In this document: positions 53,456-62,408 of the stretch, piece by piece
How positions within the stretch are numbered: position 1 is the stretch's first letter
How the letters are laid out: each line of letters begins with the position of its first letter
NCBI RefSeq assembly: GCF_014205835.1
Contig: NZ_JACHCQ010000015.1
Span: forward strand, 62,001-126,000
Reading direction: 5' to 3'
Length of the DNA: 64,000 bases
Source: Pedobacter sp. AK013
GTDB lineage: Bacteria > Bacteroidota > Bacteroidia > Sphingobacteriales > Sphingobacteriaceae
Notes under the pieces: model-generated
Database searches by the model: none
What the model was told of the DNA's origin: nothing
The model's input: the letters and a program-made list of their open reading frames with translations, nothing else
Made by a program: the position numbers and the translations under genes

Positions 53456-54613
53456 TTAATCTGTTATTAAATACGGGCCACTGCCAATTCCGCTAACGTA
53501 AATAGCAGCAGGATAGCCAATCTTGTCTACATAATAATCAGTTAAATGCTTTGCAAAGTCTTCTTCAAAGCCTTTCTCTAACAAAGCTATTGCACAACCA
53601 CCAAATCCGGCACCTGTCATCCGCGCGCCGATTACATGATTATACCCTGCACAAAAATCAACTATCGTATCCAGTTCTTTTCCACTTACTTCGTATAATG
53701 TTCGTAACGATTCATGAGAGGCATACATCAAGCGGCCAAACGCTGTTAAGTCTCCTCCATTTAATGTTTTAGCCGCTAAATGAACCCGATCGTTCTCTTT
53801 AACTACATGTGTAGCACGATTTAAAATAGTTTTATCGGTTATTACATGACTGTGCAAGGCAAATTTCTCAGCCGTTAATTCGCAAAGGTAACGAAGGTTT
53901 ATTTCTTCATTTAATAGTTTTAATGCCGTTTGACATTCTGCAACGCGCTCATTGTACTTAGAATCGGCTAATTCACGCGACCTATTCGTATTAATGATGG
54001 CCAGCACATAATTGCCAAGGTCAACATCAACCATTTTGTATTTTAAGGTTTCACAATCTAAAACAATGGCTTTGTTTTTTTCTCCAAAAGTAACTGCAAA
54101 TTGGTCCATAATACCCGAATTTAGGCCAATAAAATCATTCTCAACACTTTTAGCAATTTTAACAAGTGTTAATTTATCGTAACCCAGATTAAAATAGGTA
54201 TTCAGAGCATAAGCAGTTGCTATTTCGATAGAAGCTGAAGAAGAAAGGCCTGATCCGATTGGAATGTTTCCGTAGAAGAGAAAATCTAAACCGTTAATTT
54301 CTTTACCGTCTTTTATAAATTCGTTGATTACGCCTATAGGATAATTCGCCCAAAGGTTACCATCTTTTTCGTTTATGGTATTGCTTGGTACTGCTGTTTG
54401 AACATCGAAGTTTAAACTTTTAAACCTGAATTTGTTATCGTTATTCGGGGCAATGGCTACCCATGTTCCTAATGAGATGGCACAGGGCATAACCAAACCA
54501 CCATTATAGTCAATATGTTCTCCAATGAGGTTAACCCGGCCAGGTGTAAAATAAATGGCATCAGCTTTTTTATGGTATTGCTCGGCAAATTTTTCCTGAA
54601 GGTTAATGTTCAT
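53456..54613 (-). CDS. galK: Galactokinase
   Basis: 385 aa GHMP kinase. GRVNLIGEHIDYNGG (galactose signature), PIGSGLSSSASIEIA (ATP loop) and GARMTGAGFGGCAIALL (motif 3). Phosphorylates galactose at C1. Divergent from galM across 76 nt, forming a compact Leloir pair. Confidence 0.97.
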   Translation of the reverse strand: MNINLQEKFAEQYHKKADAIYFTPGRVNLIGEHIDYNGGLVMPCAISLGTWVAIAPNNDNKFRFKSLNFDVQTAVPSNTINEKDGNLWANYPIGVINEFIKDGKEINGLDFLFYGNIPIGSGLSSSASIEIATAYALNTYFNLGYDKLTLVKIAKSVENDFIGLNSGIMDQFAVTFGEKNKAIVLDCETLKYKMVDVDLGNYVLAIINTNRSRELADSKYNERVAECQTALKLLNEEINLRYLCELTAEKFALHSHVITDKTILNRATHVVKENDRVHLAAKTLNGGDLTAFGRLMYASHESLRTLYEVSGKELDTIVDFCAGYNHVIGARMTGAGFGGCAIALLEKGFEEDFAKHLTDYYVDKIGYPAAIYVSGIGSGPYLITD

Positions 54614-54689
54614 TTGGCTAAAATATATTTATAAAAAGCATTAATAATAGTATGTTTGTTTAGGAAACAAAAGCCCTAAGTTACAATTT

Positions 54690-55739
54690 ATGAGCGTTCA
54701 GCAAATACCAACCGGAAAAATTATTGATGGCGAAGAAGTTATCGCAATCGAACTAACCAATAGCAAAGGCACTTACGTCAAAATATTTAATTATGGTACA
54801 ATAATCAATAAATTTATAGTTAAAAATGCCAGAGGCGAAAAACAGGATATCGTTCTTGGCTTCGATACATTTGATGAATACCTCAATCCAGCGTATTTGG
54901 CAAACTACCCTTATTTTGGGGCTATAATTGGCCGATATGCCAATCGCATTAAAAATGGAAAGCTCATTATTGATGATGAAACCTATCAGTTGGCACAAAA
55001 TGCTGGTACCGATACGTTGCACGGTGGCTTAGTAGGCTTTGATAAAAAAGTTTGGGATATTGTTGAAATTAATGATGGGCCACAACCTTCGGTTACCCTG
55101 CAATATGAAAGTGTAGATGGAGAGGAAAATTTTCCCGGAAACCTGGTTATTGATTTAACTTTCGAACTGACTGAAAATGATGAACTGATTTTAAGTTATG
55201 AAGCAGAAACAGATAAAGCTACTGCCATAAACTTAACACACCATAGTTATTTTAATCTGGCACCCGGGGGTGGAAATATCAAAAACCATAAACAACAGAT
55301 TTTTGCTTCAAACTATTTGGAGCAAGATGATAATTATTCGGTAACGGGTACATTAATTGCTGTTGAGGGCACACCTTTGGATTTCACTAAATCAAAAAAA
55401 ATAGGGCAGGATTGGAATGAAGATGAAGGCTACGATCAAACGTTCGTTTTAGATAAGATTTATGGCGATTTATCGCTGGCCAGTAAAACAATTGAGGATG
55501 AAAGCGGTTTAGTTTTAAGTGTATACACTACAGAACCGGTAGCTCATTTATACACGGCGAAATATTTAGGGGTAAAGAACGGTAAGGATGGAAAAGATTA
55601 TGACAGTTATGGGGCCTTTTGTGTCGAAACGCAACACCATCCAAATGCTGTTAATATTCCAACATTTCCCAATACCATTTTAAGACCAGATGACTTGTAT
55701 ACGCAAACAACAATTTACAAAGTTTCATTAAACAGATAA
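54690..55739 (+). CDS. galM: Aldose 1-epimerase (mutarotase)
   Basis: 349 aa. TLHGGLVGFDKKVWD, NLTHHSYFNLAPGGG (catalytic His) and CVETQHHPNAVNIP (catalytic Glu) mark GalM. Interconverts alpha and beta galactose before GalK. Followed after 3 nt by the broken DUF1398 gene. Confidence 0.95.
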   Translation: MSVQQIPTGKIIDGEEVIAIELTNSKGTYVKIFNYGTIINKFIVKNARGEKQDIVLGFDTFDEYLNPAYLANYPYFGAIIGRYANRIKNGKLIIDDETYQLAQNAGTDTLHGGLVGFDKKVWDIVEINDGPQPSVTLQYESVDGEENFPGNLVIDLTFELTENDELILSYEAETDKATAINLTHHSYFNLAPGGGNIKNHKQQIFASNYLEQDDNYSVTGTLIAVEGTPLDFTKSKKIGQDWNEDEGYDQTFVLDKIYGDLSLASKTIEDESGLVLSVYTTEPVAHLYTAKYLGVKNGKDGKDYDSYGAFCVETQHHPNAVNIPTFPNTILRPDDLYTQTTIYKVSLNR

Positions 55740-55742
55740 AAT

Positions 55743-56136
55743 ATGTTCACGATCGAAAACATCCAGGCAGCAGAATCAAAAATTAAAACTGGTGCAGATT
55801 TTCCTCAGTTTATAAAAGAAATTAAGGAAATGGGTGTTAAGCGTAATGATGTTTATGTCAAACGGCTTATCTATTTATTTTGATGATGAAGATAATGCTC
55901 AACAGGCAAGCCCTGATGCATACCCAACGCTAACGGTTAATACAGCATCATCTTCTGATAAACTCGCACATGCGTTGAAAATACACCAAAAAGGCGAAAC
56001 AGATTATTTTACATTTTGCAAACAGGCAGCAGATGCGGGAGTAGAGAAATGGGTAATCGATCTGGACGAAATGACCTGTAGTTATTTAGATGCTGAAGGG
56101 AACGAACTGGTAAAAGAGACCATTCCAATAATATAG
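55743..56136 (+). pseudogene. DUF1398/YbcV-like protein gene, frameshifted
   Basis: Frame 1 from ATG 55743 reads MFTIENIQAAESKIKTGADF...EMGVKRNDVYV and then runs into a stop at about 55880. The next frame continues the same domain as SNGLSIYFDDEDNAQQ...LAHALKIHQKGETDYFTFCKQAADAGVEKWVIDLDEMTCSYLDAEG to a stop at 56136. Joining them at about 55855-55862 (GTTTATGTCAAACGG) needs one inserted base removed or two restored. The rest of the gene is well kept, so the event is recent or a sequencing error. DUF1398 function is unknown. Confidence 0.85.
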
Positions 56137-56146
56137 TAAAACGCAT

Positions 56147-56176
56147 AAAAAAGGGCCGAAATTTCGGCCCTTTTTT
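56147..56176. terminator. Terminator behind galM/DUF1398
   Basis: Perfect 15-bp self-complementary AAAAAAGGGCCGAAA / TTTCGGCCCTTTTTT with T-tract; loop forms from the central AAATTT. Confidence 0.93.
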
Positions 56177-56302
56177 ATTACGCTGCGATCGTTACCAACC
56201 GAAGTAAAACGTAGTGAAGAGATCTTTTAGTAAAATCAGTAGTTTTGTGATGTTACGCCATCGCTTTAAGATTGCTTCATGCCTGGCGTTGATGATTTAG
56301 CG

Positions 56303-57163
56303 TTAAATCCTTTCCAATACCATTTTTATTGCTTGCTCTACAATTTTGTTCGGTTCTTTGCTAAATTCGAACTTCATGCGGCTGGCCAAAATCGCATTTA
56401 TCGAAATGGCGTTGTGACCTAAAACTTTGGCCAAAGCATAAATTCCTGCGGTTTCCATTTCCAGATTGGTAATGCGGTGTTGATTGCTCTTAAAACTATT
56501 GATTAAGCCGATAAAATCGGGAACTGCATTTTTTGCACGCACAATTCTACCCTGTGGTGCATAAAAACCAGGTGCAGTGATGGTTATACCCTTGGCCATA
56601 TCTTTACCAATAGTATTTAATAGTGTTTCACTTGCAGCCGTTAAATAGGGGTTAATATTTTTAAGGTGACCAAAATGAGCCTTAATATCATCCATCAAAA
56701 GCTGTTCGTCACCAGATAATTTTTGGAGATAATAATTCATTAAAGCATCCATTCCCAAGCCATAAGACGAAGCTAAAATAGTTCCCATCGGAATATCTGG
56801 TTGAACAGCACCAGAGGTACCCACTCTGATGATATTTAATGAGGTAAGTGCTGTTTTAATTTCACGGGTTTCAAAATCAATATTAACAAGTGCATCTAAC
56901 TCATTAAAAACGATATCAATGTTATCTGTTCCAATCCCTGTTGAGAGTACCGTAACACGTTTTTTGCCTACGTAACCAGTATGGGTAACAAACTCGCGTT
57001 TACCTTTTTTAAATTCTATTTTATCGAAATATTTGCTTACTTCGCCAACGCGATCAGGATCGCCAACGGTAATTATCGTATCGGCAATATCTCCAGGTAA
57101 AAGGTTCAGGTGGTATATGCTGCCATCAGGATTGATGATTAAGTCACTTTCGGATATTTTCAT
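56303..57163 (-). CDS. Nucleoside phosphorylase (uridine phosphorylase-like)
   Basis: 286 aa. ITVGDPDRVGEVSKYFD, STGIGTDNIDIVFNELDAL, IRVGTSGAVQPDIPMGTI and NLEMETAGIYALAKVLGH are NP-I family motifs, closest to uridine phosphorylases. Cleaves nucleosides with phosphate in pyrimidine salvage. Single gene; the 126 nt after its end hold nothing beyond the terminator at 56147. Confidence 0.9.
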   Translation of the reverse strand: MKISESDLIINPDGSIYHLNLLPGDIADTIITVGDPDRVGEVSKYFDKIEFKKGKREFVTHTGYVGKKRVTVLSTGIGTDNIDIVFNELDALVNIDFETREIKTALTSLNIIRVGTSGAVQPDIPMGTILASSYGLGMDALMNYYLQKLSGDEQLLMDDIKAHFGHLKNINPYLTAASETLLNTIGKDMAKGITITAPGFYAPQGRIVRAKNAVPDFIGLINSFKSNQHRITNLEMETAGIYALAKVLGHNAISINAILASRMKFEFSKEPNKIVEQAIKMVLERI

Positions 57164-57238
57164 ATTTGGTTTGTATTTGTCTGCAGGTTTCGCTAGCCGA
57201 TATAGTTATACTTGTTTATTATATTATCAGCGTTTTTA

Positions 57239-57853
57239 TTAAACAGTTTGCAGGTATTTTAATTTAACACCTTCAATTTTATCAAATTTACTTAAAACCT
57301 GATTGAGTTGTGCTTTTCTCACTTCAAATTTCAATATACAATCTGTATCAAATTGTTGGCCTAAGATCTGTAGATTTTCTTCTTTGCTTAACTTCATCAC
57401 CTCATTCATTTGCAAGTATTCGAAATGCACTTCATAAACATCATTAACTGTTTTACTAATAATTGTAGCCATCTTAATTGATTCTATACTAGCAGTTTTA
57501 TATGCATTAATTAAACCAGGAACACCCAATAATGTGCCCCCGAAATAACGTACAACCACAATTAAGATATTAGTCAGATCTTCTGATAATAAACAGTTCA
57601 GAATCGGCCTTCCCGCCGTACCCGAAGGTTCGCCATCATCGTTAACCCTAAAAACAGATCGATCTGGCGTTAGGCGATAAGCATAACAAAAATGCCTGGC
57701 TTTGGCATGTTCTGCACGTAGATTAGCGATAAGTGGTTTTACTTCTTCCTCACTACGGATTGGATAAGCATAGGCAATAAATTTGCTGCCCTTATCTCGA
57801 AATATACCTTCTGAAGTACTTTCGATGGTTTTATAAGAATCATCGAACAGCAT
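57239..57853 (-). CDS. YigZ/IMPACT-family protein
   Basis: 204 aa. GIFRDKGSKFIAYAYPIRSEEEV, HFCYAYRL, NDDGEPSGTAGRPIL and VVRYFGGTLLGVPGLINAY are the UPF0029 N-domain; a ferredoxin-like C-domain follows. Molecular role unsettled in the family. Start overlaps the EamA gene by 14 nt. Confidence 0.93.
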   Translation of the reverse strand: MLFDDSYKTIESTSEGIFRDKGSKFIAYAYPIRSEEEVKPLIANLRAEHAKARHFCYAYRLTPDRSVFRVNDDGEPSGTAGRPILNCLLSEDLTNILIVVVRYFGGTLLGVPGLINAYKTASIESIKMATIISKTVNDVYEVHFEYLQMNEVMKLSKEENLQILGQQFDTDCILKFEVRKAQLNQVLSKFDKIEGVKLKYLQTV

Positions 57854-58709
57854 TTTGTGATAGCGTAATGAAGATAACGGCTACGATCGCCAAAATTATA
57901 CCTGCATAATTTAATCTGCTCAACTTTTCTTTAAATGCTATTATTCCAATTAGGGTACCTGCAATAATTACCCCTAAATTCATAGCTGCAAAAACGGTAG
58001 ATGGATTTTCTGCCAGTGCTTTATGCGCCTTCATGTAAAAAAAGATATTGCCAAAATTGAAAAAGCCTAAAATGAATCCGCACACCACATTTACCAGTTG
58101 TATTTTTATTTTGCCAGCCATTACCATCGAAATTACGATAAGTAATGAAACAACAAATGCCAGGCAAAAAACAGCAAAAAGTGAGGTGGTATAAGGCAAT
58201 TCCTTATATAATGCAATTTGTTTAAAAAGTACATCGATTACGCCAAAACCGACAAAAACCATCACTGGATAAATTAGCCCCTGTTTACCGGCTTCTTGAT
58301 GATCGGATTTCCGAAGAAAAGTGAAGAAAATAGCCACAAAACCTATCGCCAGGCCTATAATTTTTAGGTTATTAAAATCTTCTTTAAAAATAAAATAAGC
58401 CGCCAGCACCGGAATAAATAATGATAAACGTTGGGCTATGTCGGTTTTAACAATACCAAGGTTTTTTACCGATGCAGCCAGGAATAAAAATATCGACGGT
58501 AATAGAATAGCTAGTGCAATATAAATAGGCCATGGTGCAGCAGACGTGATCAGCTTAACATCAGGCTTAAAAAAAAGAAAACATAAGCTTAATGCAGCAA
58601 AGTAATTGATAGTAACGGCCTGAATAATGCTGATCTGGTACCGTTTTGCCAACTTTAATAAAATGGCTACAGTAACACTACAGCAAATGCTTAAAACAAT
58701 GTAAATCAT
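57840..58709 (-). CDS. EamA/DMT-family transporter
   Basis: 289 aa with about ten membrane helices in two EamA repeats; Pro/Gly-rich helices such as FLILGFFNFGNIFFYM and VFAAMNLGVIIAGTLIGIIAFKEKLSRLNYAGIILAIVAVI. Inner-membrane metabolite exporter of unknown substrate. Abuts the end of ribD and overlaps yigZ: likely one operon. Confidence 0.9.
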   Translation of the reverse strand: MIYIVLSICCSVTVAILLKLAKRYQISIIQAVTINYFAALSLCFLFFKPDVKLITSAAPWPIYIALAILLPSIFLFLAASVKNLGIVKTDIAQRLSLFIPVLAAYFIFKEDFNNLKIIGLAIGFVAIFFTFLRKSDHQEAGKQGLIYPVMVFVGFGVIDVLFKQIALYKELPYTTSLFAVFCLAFVVSLLIVISMVMAGKIKIQLVNVVCGFILGFFNFGNIFFYMKAHKALAENPSTVFAAMNLGVIIAGTLIGIIAFKEKLSRLNYAGIILAIVAVIFITLSQNAVR

Positions 58710-59762
58710 TTATTTGATGTCGTTTAGATAGATAGAAAGTTTGTCATTTCCAATTTGTACTGTTTCCTGCAGATTACCATTAATGTTTGGAGAAAAAATC
58801 CCATCGGTCCAACTGCTAGATGAAGTAAAAATACGCGCTTCATCCCATAGGTTAGTACTTAAAAATTGATTTAAAATATTGGCGCCACCCTCAATAATGA
58901 CCGATTGTATATCCATGAGGTAGAGCTGAAAAGCGATTTTTTGCGCTAAATAAAATTGCATATCTTCCATCTGGATATAATGGATATTGTCAATCACATC
59001 AGTTTTAACCTCATTGAAGATAATGGTTTTTGCCTCTGAATTGAAGATGTGGTTAGTTACCGGTACCTGGAGGTTCTTATCAATTACCAAACGGATCGGG
59101 TTTTTACCTGGCCATTCTCGTGAAGTTAACTGCGGGTTATCCATTATGGCAGTTTGTTTGCCGATCAGGATTGCATCTTCTTCGCTACGCCATTGATGCG
59201 CCAAACGTTTGGCCAAAGCGCCGCTGATCCATTTCTGATGACCATCCTTTGTTGCGAAATAGCCATTCGCGGTTTCGGCCCATTTTAAAATGATATATGG
59301 CCGTTGTTTTTGTATCCTCGTAAAAAATCTTCTGTTAAAATTGCGGCATTCATCATCTAAAATCCCACTCACCACTTCAATTCCTGCATTTTTGAGTTTC
59401 TCGATACCTTTACCGTCAACGCCTGAAAAAGGATCTCTATTGCCAATAACCACTTTCTTTAGCCCGTGTTTTATCAATAAATCGGCACAGGGCGGTGTTT
59501 TTCCAAAATGCGCGCAAGGCTCCAGGTTAACATAAGCGGTAGCCTGTTTCAATAAATTTTCTGCCTCATTACCATAGGTATCAAATACCGCTTTAATGGC
59601 ATTGGGTTCGGCGTGCGATTTTCCATATTCCTGATGATATCCTTCTCCAATAATTTTGTCATCTACAACAATAACACAGCCAACCATTGGATTCGGACTA
59701 ACATTCCCCAAAGCTAAGACCGCCAAGTCAAGACAACGGTTTATATAAAATTCATCGCTCAT
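58710..59762 (-). CDS. ribD: Bifunctional riboflavin deaminase/reductase
   Basis: 350 aa. N-terminal deaminase with zinc ligands in HAEPNAI and PCAHFGKTPPCADLL; C-terminal reductase (ILKWAETANGYFATKDGHQKWI, NPIRLVIDKNLQVP, VIIEGGANILNQFL). Converts the GTP-derived pyrimidine in two steps of riboflavin synthesis. No FMN riboswitch seen upstream. Divergent from prmC. Confidence 0.95.
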   Translation of the reverse strand: MSDEFYINRCLDLAVLALGNVSPNPMVGCVIVVDDKIIGEGYHQEYGKSHAEPNAIKAVFDTYGNEAENLLKQATAYVNLEPCAHFGKTPPCADLLIKHGLKKVVIGNRDPFSGVDGKGIEKLKNAGIEVVSGILDDECRNFNRRFFTRIQKQRPYIILKWAETANGYFATKDGHQKWISGALAKRLAHQWRSEEDAILIGKQTAIMDNPQLTSREWPGKNPIRLVIDKNLQVPVTNHIFNSEAKTIIFNEVKTDVIDNIHYIQMEDMQFYLAQKIAFQLYLMDIQSVIIEGGANILNQFLSTNLWDEARIFTSSSSWTDGIFSPNINGNLQETVQIGNDKLSIYLNDIK

Positions 59763-59829
59763 TAGGGCAAAAGTAGTAAAAAAAGAGTCATGGCCTTATC
59801 AAAAGAGTGCTGTTATCATCTCAATTAAG

Positions 59830-59837
59830 TAATTTTG
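59830..59837 (+). promoter_or_regulatory. Putative -7 box of prmC (TAATTTTG) five bases before ATG
   Basis: Exact TAnnTTTG match 5 nt upstream of ATG 59843, predicting a leaderless or nearly leaderless mRNA. Inference. Confidence 0.5.
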
Positions 59838-59842
59838 TAAAT

Positions 59843-60730
59843 ATGAAGATAGGAGAACTAGCGGAGCATTACGAAGTCGAACTTGAGCCTTTATACGATA
59901 GTAATGAAGCAAAAGCATTATTTAGTATTGCGGCCGAGCAAGTTTTGGCTTTATCTTCAGCTAAACTGATCATACAAAAAGAGACTGATATCAGCTTTAT
60001 TAATATACAGAAACTTTTGAGCATCCTTAACGACCTGCAGATCGGAAAACCCATTCAACATATTTTGGAAGAAGCCCATTTTTATGGTGCTGTATTTAAA
60101 GTTAATGAAGAGGTGCTTATCCCGAGACCAGAAACTGAAGAATTGGTTGATTGGATCATTTCAGACAATAGTTCGCAGTTTTCAGTTAACACTAACCATA
60201 AAATTACCATTCTTGATATTGGAACAGGCTCTGGATGCATTCCCATCATACTTAAAAAACATTTAGCAAAAGCTGAAGTAGCTACATTGGATGTTTCTCC
60301 TAATGCCATTGCTATAGCCAAAGAAAATGCGAAACAGCTAAACATGACGATCAAGTTTATTGAAGCTGATATTTTGACTTTCCAATCTGAAGAAAAATTT
60401 GACATTATAGTAAGCAATCCACCTTATATCAGAGATTTAGAGAAAGCTGATATGCACAATAATGTATTGGTTTACGAACCCCATTTAGCATTATTTGTTC
60501 GTGATGAAAACCCGTTAATATTTTATAAAGCCATTGCTGACTTTGCGAGAACAAACTTAAAACCTAATGGACAACTTTATTTCGAGATTAACGAATATTT
60601 AGGTAAAGAAACCATTGAAATGTTAGCTTCTAAAGGATTTATTGATATTGAGTTAAGAAAAGATATGCAAGGGAAAGATCGGATGGTTAAAGCTAGAAGT
60701 CCGATGTTGGAGGTCAGTAGCCGGAAGTAA
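59843..60730 (+). CDS. prmC: Peptide-chain release factor N5-glutamine methyltransferase
   Basis: 295 aa from ATG 59843; the upstream start at 59807 would place the -7 box inside the gene. IPRPETEELVDWI, LDIGTGSGCIPIIL (SAM loop) and SNPPYI (NPPY catalytic motif) define PrmC, which methylates the GGQ Gln of release factors. The last dozen residues (ARSPMLEVSSRK) are encoded by GGAAGTC-like repeat sequence and look like a tail added by repeat read-in. Confidence 0.95.
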   Translation: MKIGELAEHYEVELEPLYDSNEAKALFSIAAEQVLALSSAKLIIQKETDISFINIQKLLSILNDLQIGKPIQHILEEAHFYGAVFKVNEEVLIPRPETEELVDWIISDNSSQFSVNTNHKITILDIGTGSGCIPIILKKHLAKAEVATLDVSPNAIAIAKENAKQLNMTIKFIEADILTFQSEEKFDIIVSNPPYIRDLEKADMHNNVLVYEPHLALFVRDENPLIFYKAIADFARTNLKPNGQLYFEINEYLGKETIEMLASKGFIDIELRKDMQGKDRMVKARSPMLEVSSRK

Positions 60731-60758
60731 CCGAGCTATGGTATTGGGCATTCTCCGT

Positions 60759-60786
60759 TCGTCCTCCTGCACTTGTTTCAGGATCT
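60759..60786. repeat. Half copy of the TGAACTTGTTTCAG palindrome
   Basis: TTCGTCCTCCTGCACTTGTTTC AGGATCT-type sequence without its inverted partner, between convergent prmC and xerD. Confidence 0.6.
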
Positions 60787-60849
60787 AAATTGAAGGAATA
60801 CAGCGTCGACGGATTACATTAAAGATGTTTTAGTCTTTCTGCTCTTCAA

Positions 60850-61749
60850 TTAAGATCTCGGATGAAATTGTGTAATTACCTCTCTTAAATAATCACGATC
60901 GATGTGGGTATAAATTTCTGTGGTGGTAATGCTCAAGTGACCAAGCATTTCCTGTACGGCGCGTAAATCAGCTCCCCCTTCAATTAAATGTGTAGCGAAC
61001 GAATGCCTTAAGGTATGAGGGCTTATTGTTTTCTTTATTCCTGAAGAAATAGCCAGACTCTTAATCAGGTTAAAAATTGAGATACGGGAAAGTTTAGCAC
61101 CAAAACGGTTTAAAAAAATAAAATCTTCGTTCCCTTTTTTAATATTTGCATGTACCCGAACCTCGTTAATGTAAATATCCAGCAGTTTTAAGGCTACGCT
61201 TCCGATAGGCACTAAACGCTCCTTATTTCCTTTTCCAATTATCTTTATAAATTCGATCTTTGGATACAGATTTGATATTCTTAATTCGGTTAATTCAGTT
61301 ACCCGTAAACCGCAGCCATATAAAACCTCCATAATGGCTTTATTACGCATTCCATCTGGTTTTGAAGCGTCGATAGCAGCTATAAGTTCATTAATCTCAT
61401 AAATATTCAAAGTATCGGGCAACTTTCTACTGAGTTTTGGCGCATCAAGTAATGTCGTGGGATCATTTGAAATCACGTCTTCTAGCATTAAATAGGCAAA
61501 GAAAGCTTTTAGTCCTGATATTACGCGTGCCTGTGTACTAGCTTGCATACCCAGCTCATTCAGCCATGAGATAAAGGATTTTAGATCAGTTATACTAATA
61601 TCAGTTAACAGAGGCGCTTTATTCAAAGATTTAAAATACTGAATCAATTTATCAATATCGCTTAGATAGGCATCAACAGAATTGCCAGATAACGACCGTT
61701 CTAACTTTAAATACGATTTAAATCCTTTAATATATGATGGCCAAAGCAT
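60850..61749 (-). CDS. xerD: Tyrosine recombinase (XerD-type)
   Basis: 299 aa. N-terminal core-binding SAM-like domain; catalytic Arg in GCGLRVTELTEL, Lys in GKGNKERLVPIG, HTLRHSFATHL (HxxR), LGHLSITTTEIYTH (His and Tyr). Length and neighbours (aroQ, prmC) fit the housekeeping chromosome-dimer recombinase rather than a mobile integrase. Confidence 0.93.
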   Translation of the reverse strand: MLWPSYIKGFKSYLKLERSLSGNSVDAYLSDIDKLIQYFKSLNKAPLLTDISITDLKSFISWLNELGMQASTQARVISGLKAFFAYLMLEDVISNDPTTLLDAPKLSRKLPDTLNIYEINELIAAIDASKPDGMRNKAIMEVLYGCGLRVTELTELRISNLYPKIEFIKIIGKGNKERLVPIGSVALKLLDIYINEVRVHANIKKGNEDFIFLNRFGAKLSRISIFNLIKSLAISSGIKKTISPHTLRHSFATHLIEGGADLRAVQEMLGHLSITTTEIYTHIDRDYLREVITQFHPRS

Positions 61750-61798
61750 GCTTTTATTTGAGATTTTTTATAACATTGCAACGTTACAACATTATATT

Positions 61799-62215
61799 AT
61801 GAAAATACAAATTATTAACGGGCCAAACTTAAACTTATTAGGTGTGCGCGAGCCATCTATTTATGGAAACACCAGTATTGAAGATTATATCAAAGAGTTA
61901 AAAACGATTTATCCAAATATCGAAATTGAATATTATCAGAGTAATGTTGAGGGCGAAATTATTAATAAACTGCATGAAGTTGGTTTTAGTTATGATGGGG
62001 TAGTACTAAATGCCGGCGGTTATACACACACTTCAGTTGCTATTGCTGATGCGATTGCAGCTATTAAAACTCCAGTAGTTGAGGTGCATATATCTAATAT
62101 TTATTCCCGCGAAGAATATCGTCATGTTTCTTTAACCGGTAAAAACTGTCAAGGTGTTTTAACAGGATTTGGTATAAAGGGATATCGTTTAGCTATTGAA
62201 AGTTTATTGATCTAA
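61799..62215 (+). CDS. aroQ: 3-Dehydroquinate dehydratase, type II
   Basis: 138 aa from ATG 61799; the longer start at 61682 lies inside xerD. GPNLNLLGVREPSIYG (active-site Tyr), QSNVEGEIINKLHE, NAGGYTHTSVAIADA and VEVHISNIYSREEYRHVS are the type II set. Third step of the shikimate pathway. Confidence 0.96.
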   Translation: MKIQIINGPNLNLLGVREPSIYGNTSIEDYIKELKTIYPNIEIEYYQSNVEGEIINKLHEVGFSYDGVVLNAGGYTHTSVAIADAIAAIKTPVVEVHISNIYSREEYRHVSLTGKNCQGVLTGFGIKGYRLAIESLLI

Positions 62216-62233
62216 TCTATCCTCATATTACAA

Positions 62234-62257
62234 CTGTCAGATGGCAACATCTGACAG
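62234..62257. terminator. Hairpin between aroQ and the glycosyltransferase gene
   Basis: Perfect 10-bp stem CTGTCAGATG / CATCTGACAG with GCAA tetraloop, 18 nt behind the aroQ stop. Confidence 0.75.
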
Positions 62258-62273
62258 CACTATAATAAAAACA

Positions 62274-62394
62274 GTCGTCATTCTCGCGCAGGCGGGAATC
62301 TTAAAACTTATGCATTACGATTATTCATAAGTTTTCTTTTTTTAAAGGCATTCATGAGCACTACGTGGTTCCCAATTGAGTTGGGAATGACGAT
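62274..62394. repeat. Long extragenic palindrome-like element
   Basis: GTCGTCATTCTCGCGCAGG and GAGTTGGGAATGACGATTCGC are inverted at their ends (GTCATTC/GAATGAC), with CGGGAATCTT inside. Same outward GTCAT/ATGAC ends as 16403 and 46754 but a divergent interior. Confidence 0.6.
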
Positions 62395-62408
62395 TCGCAA
62401 CTTACGTC

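Noticed and set aside
60850..61749. Integrase marking a mobile island
   Set aside because: Housekeeping XerD features and neighbours; no attachment repeats or phage genes nearby.
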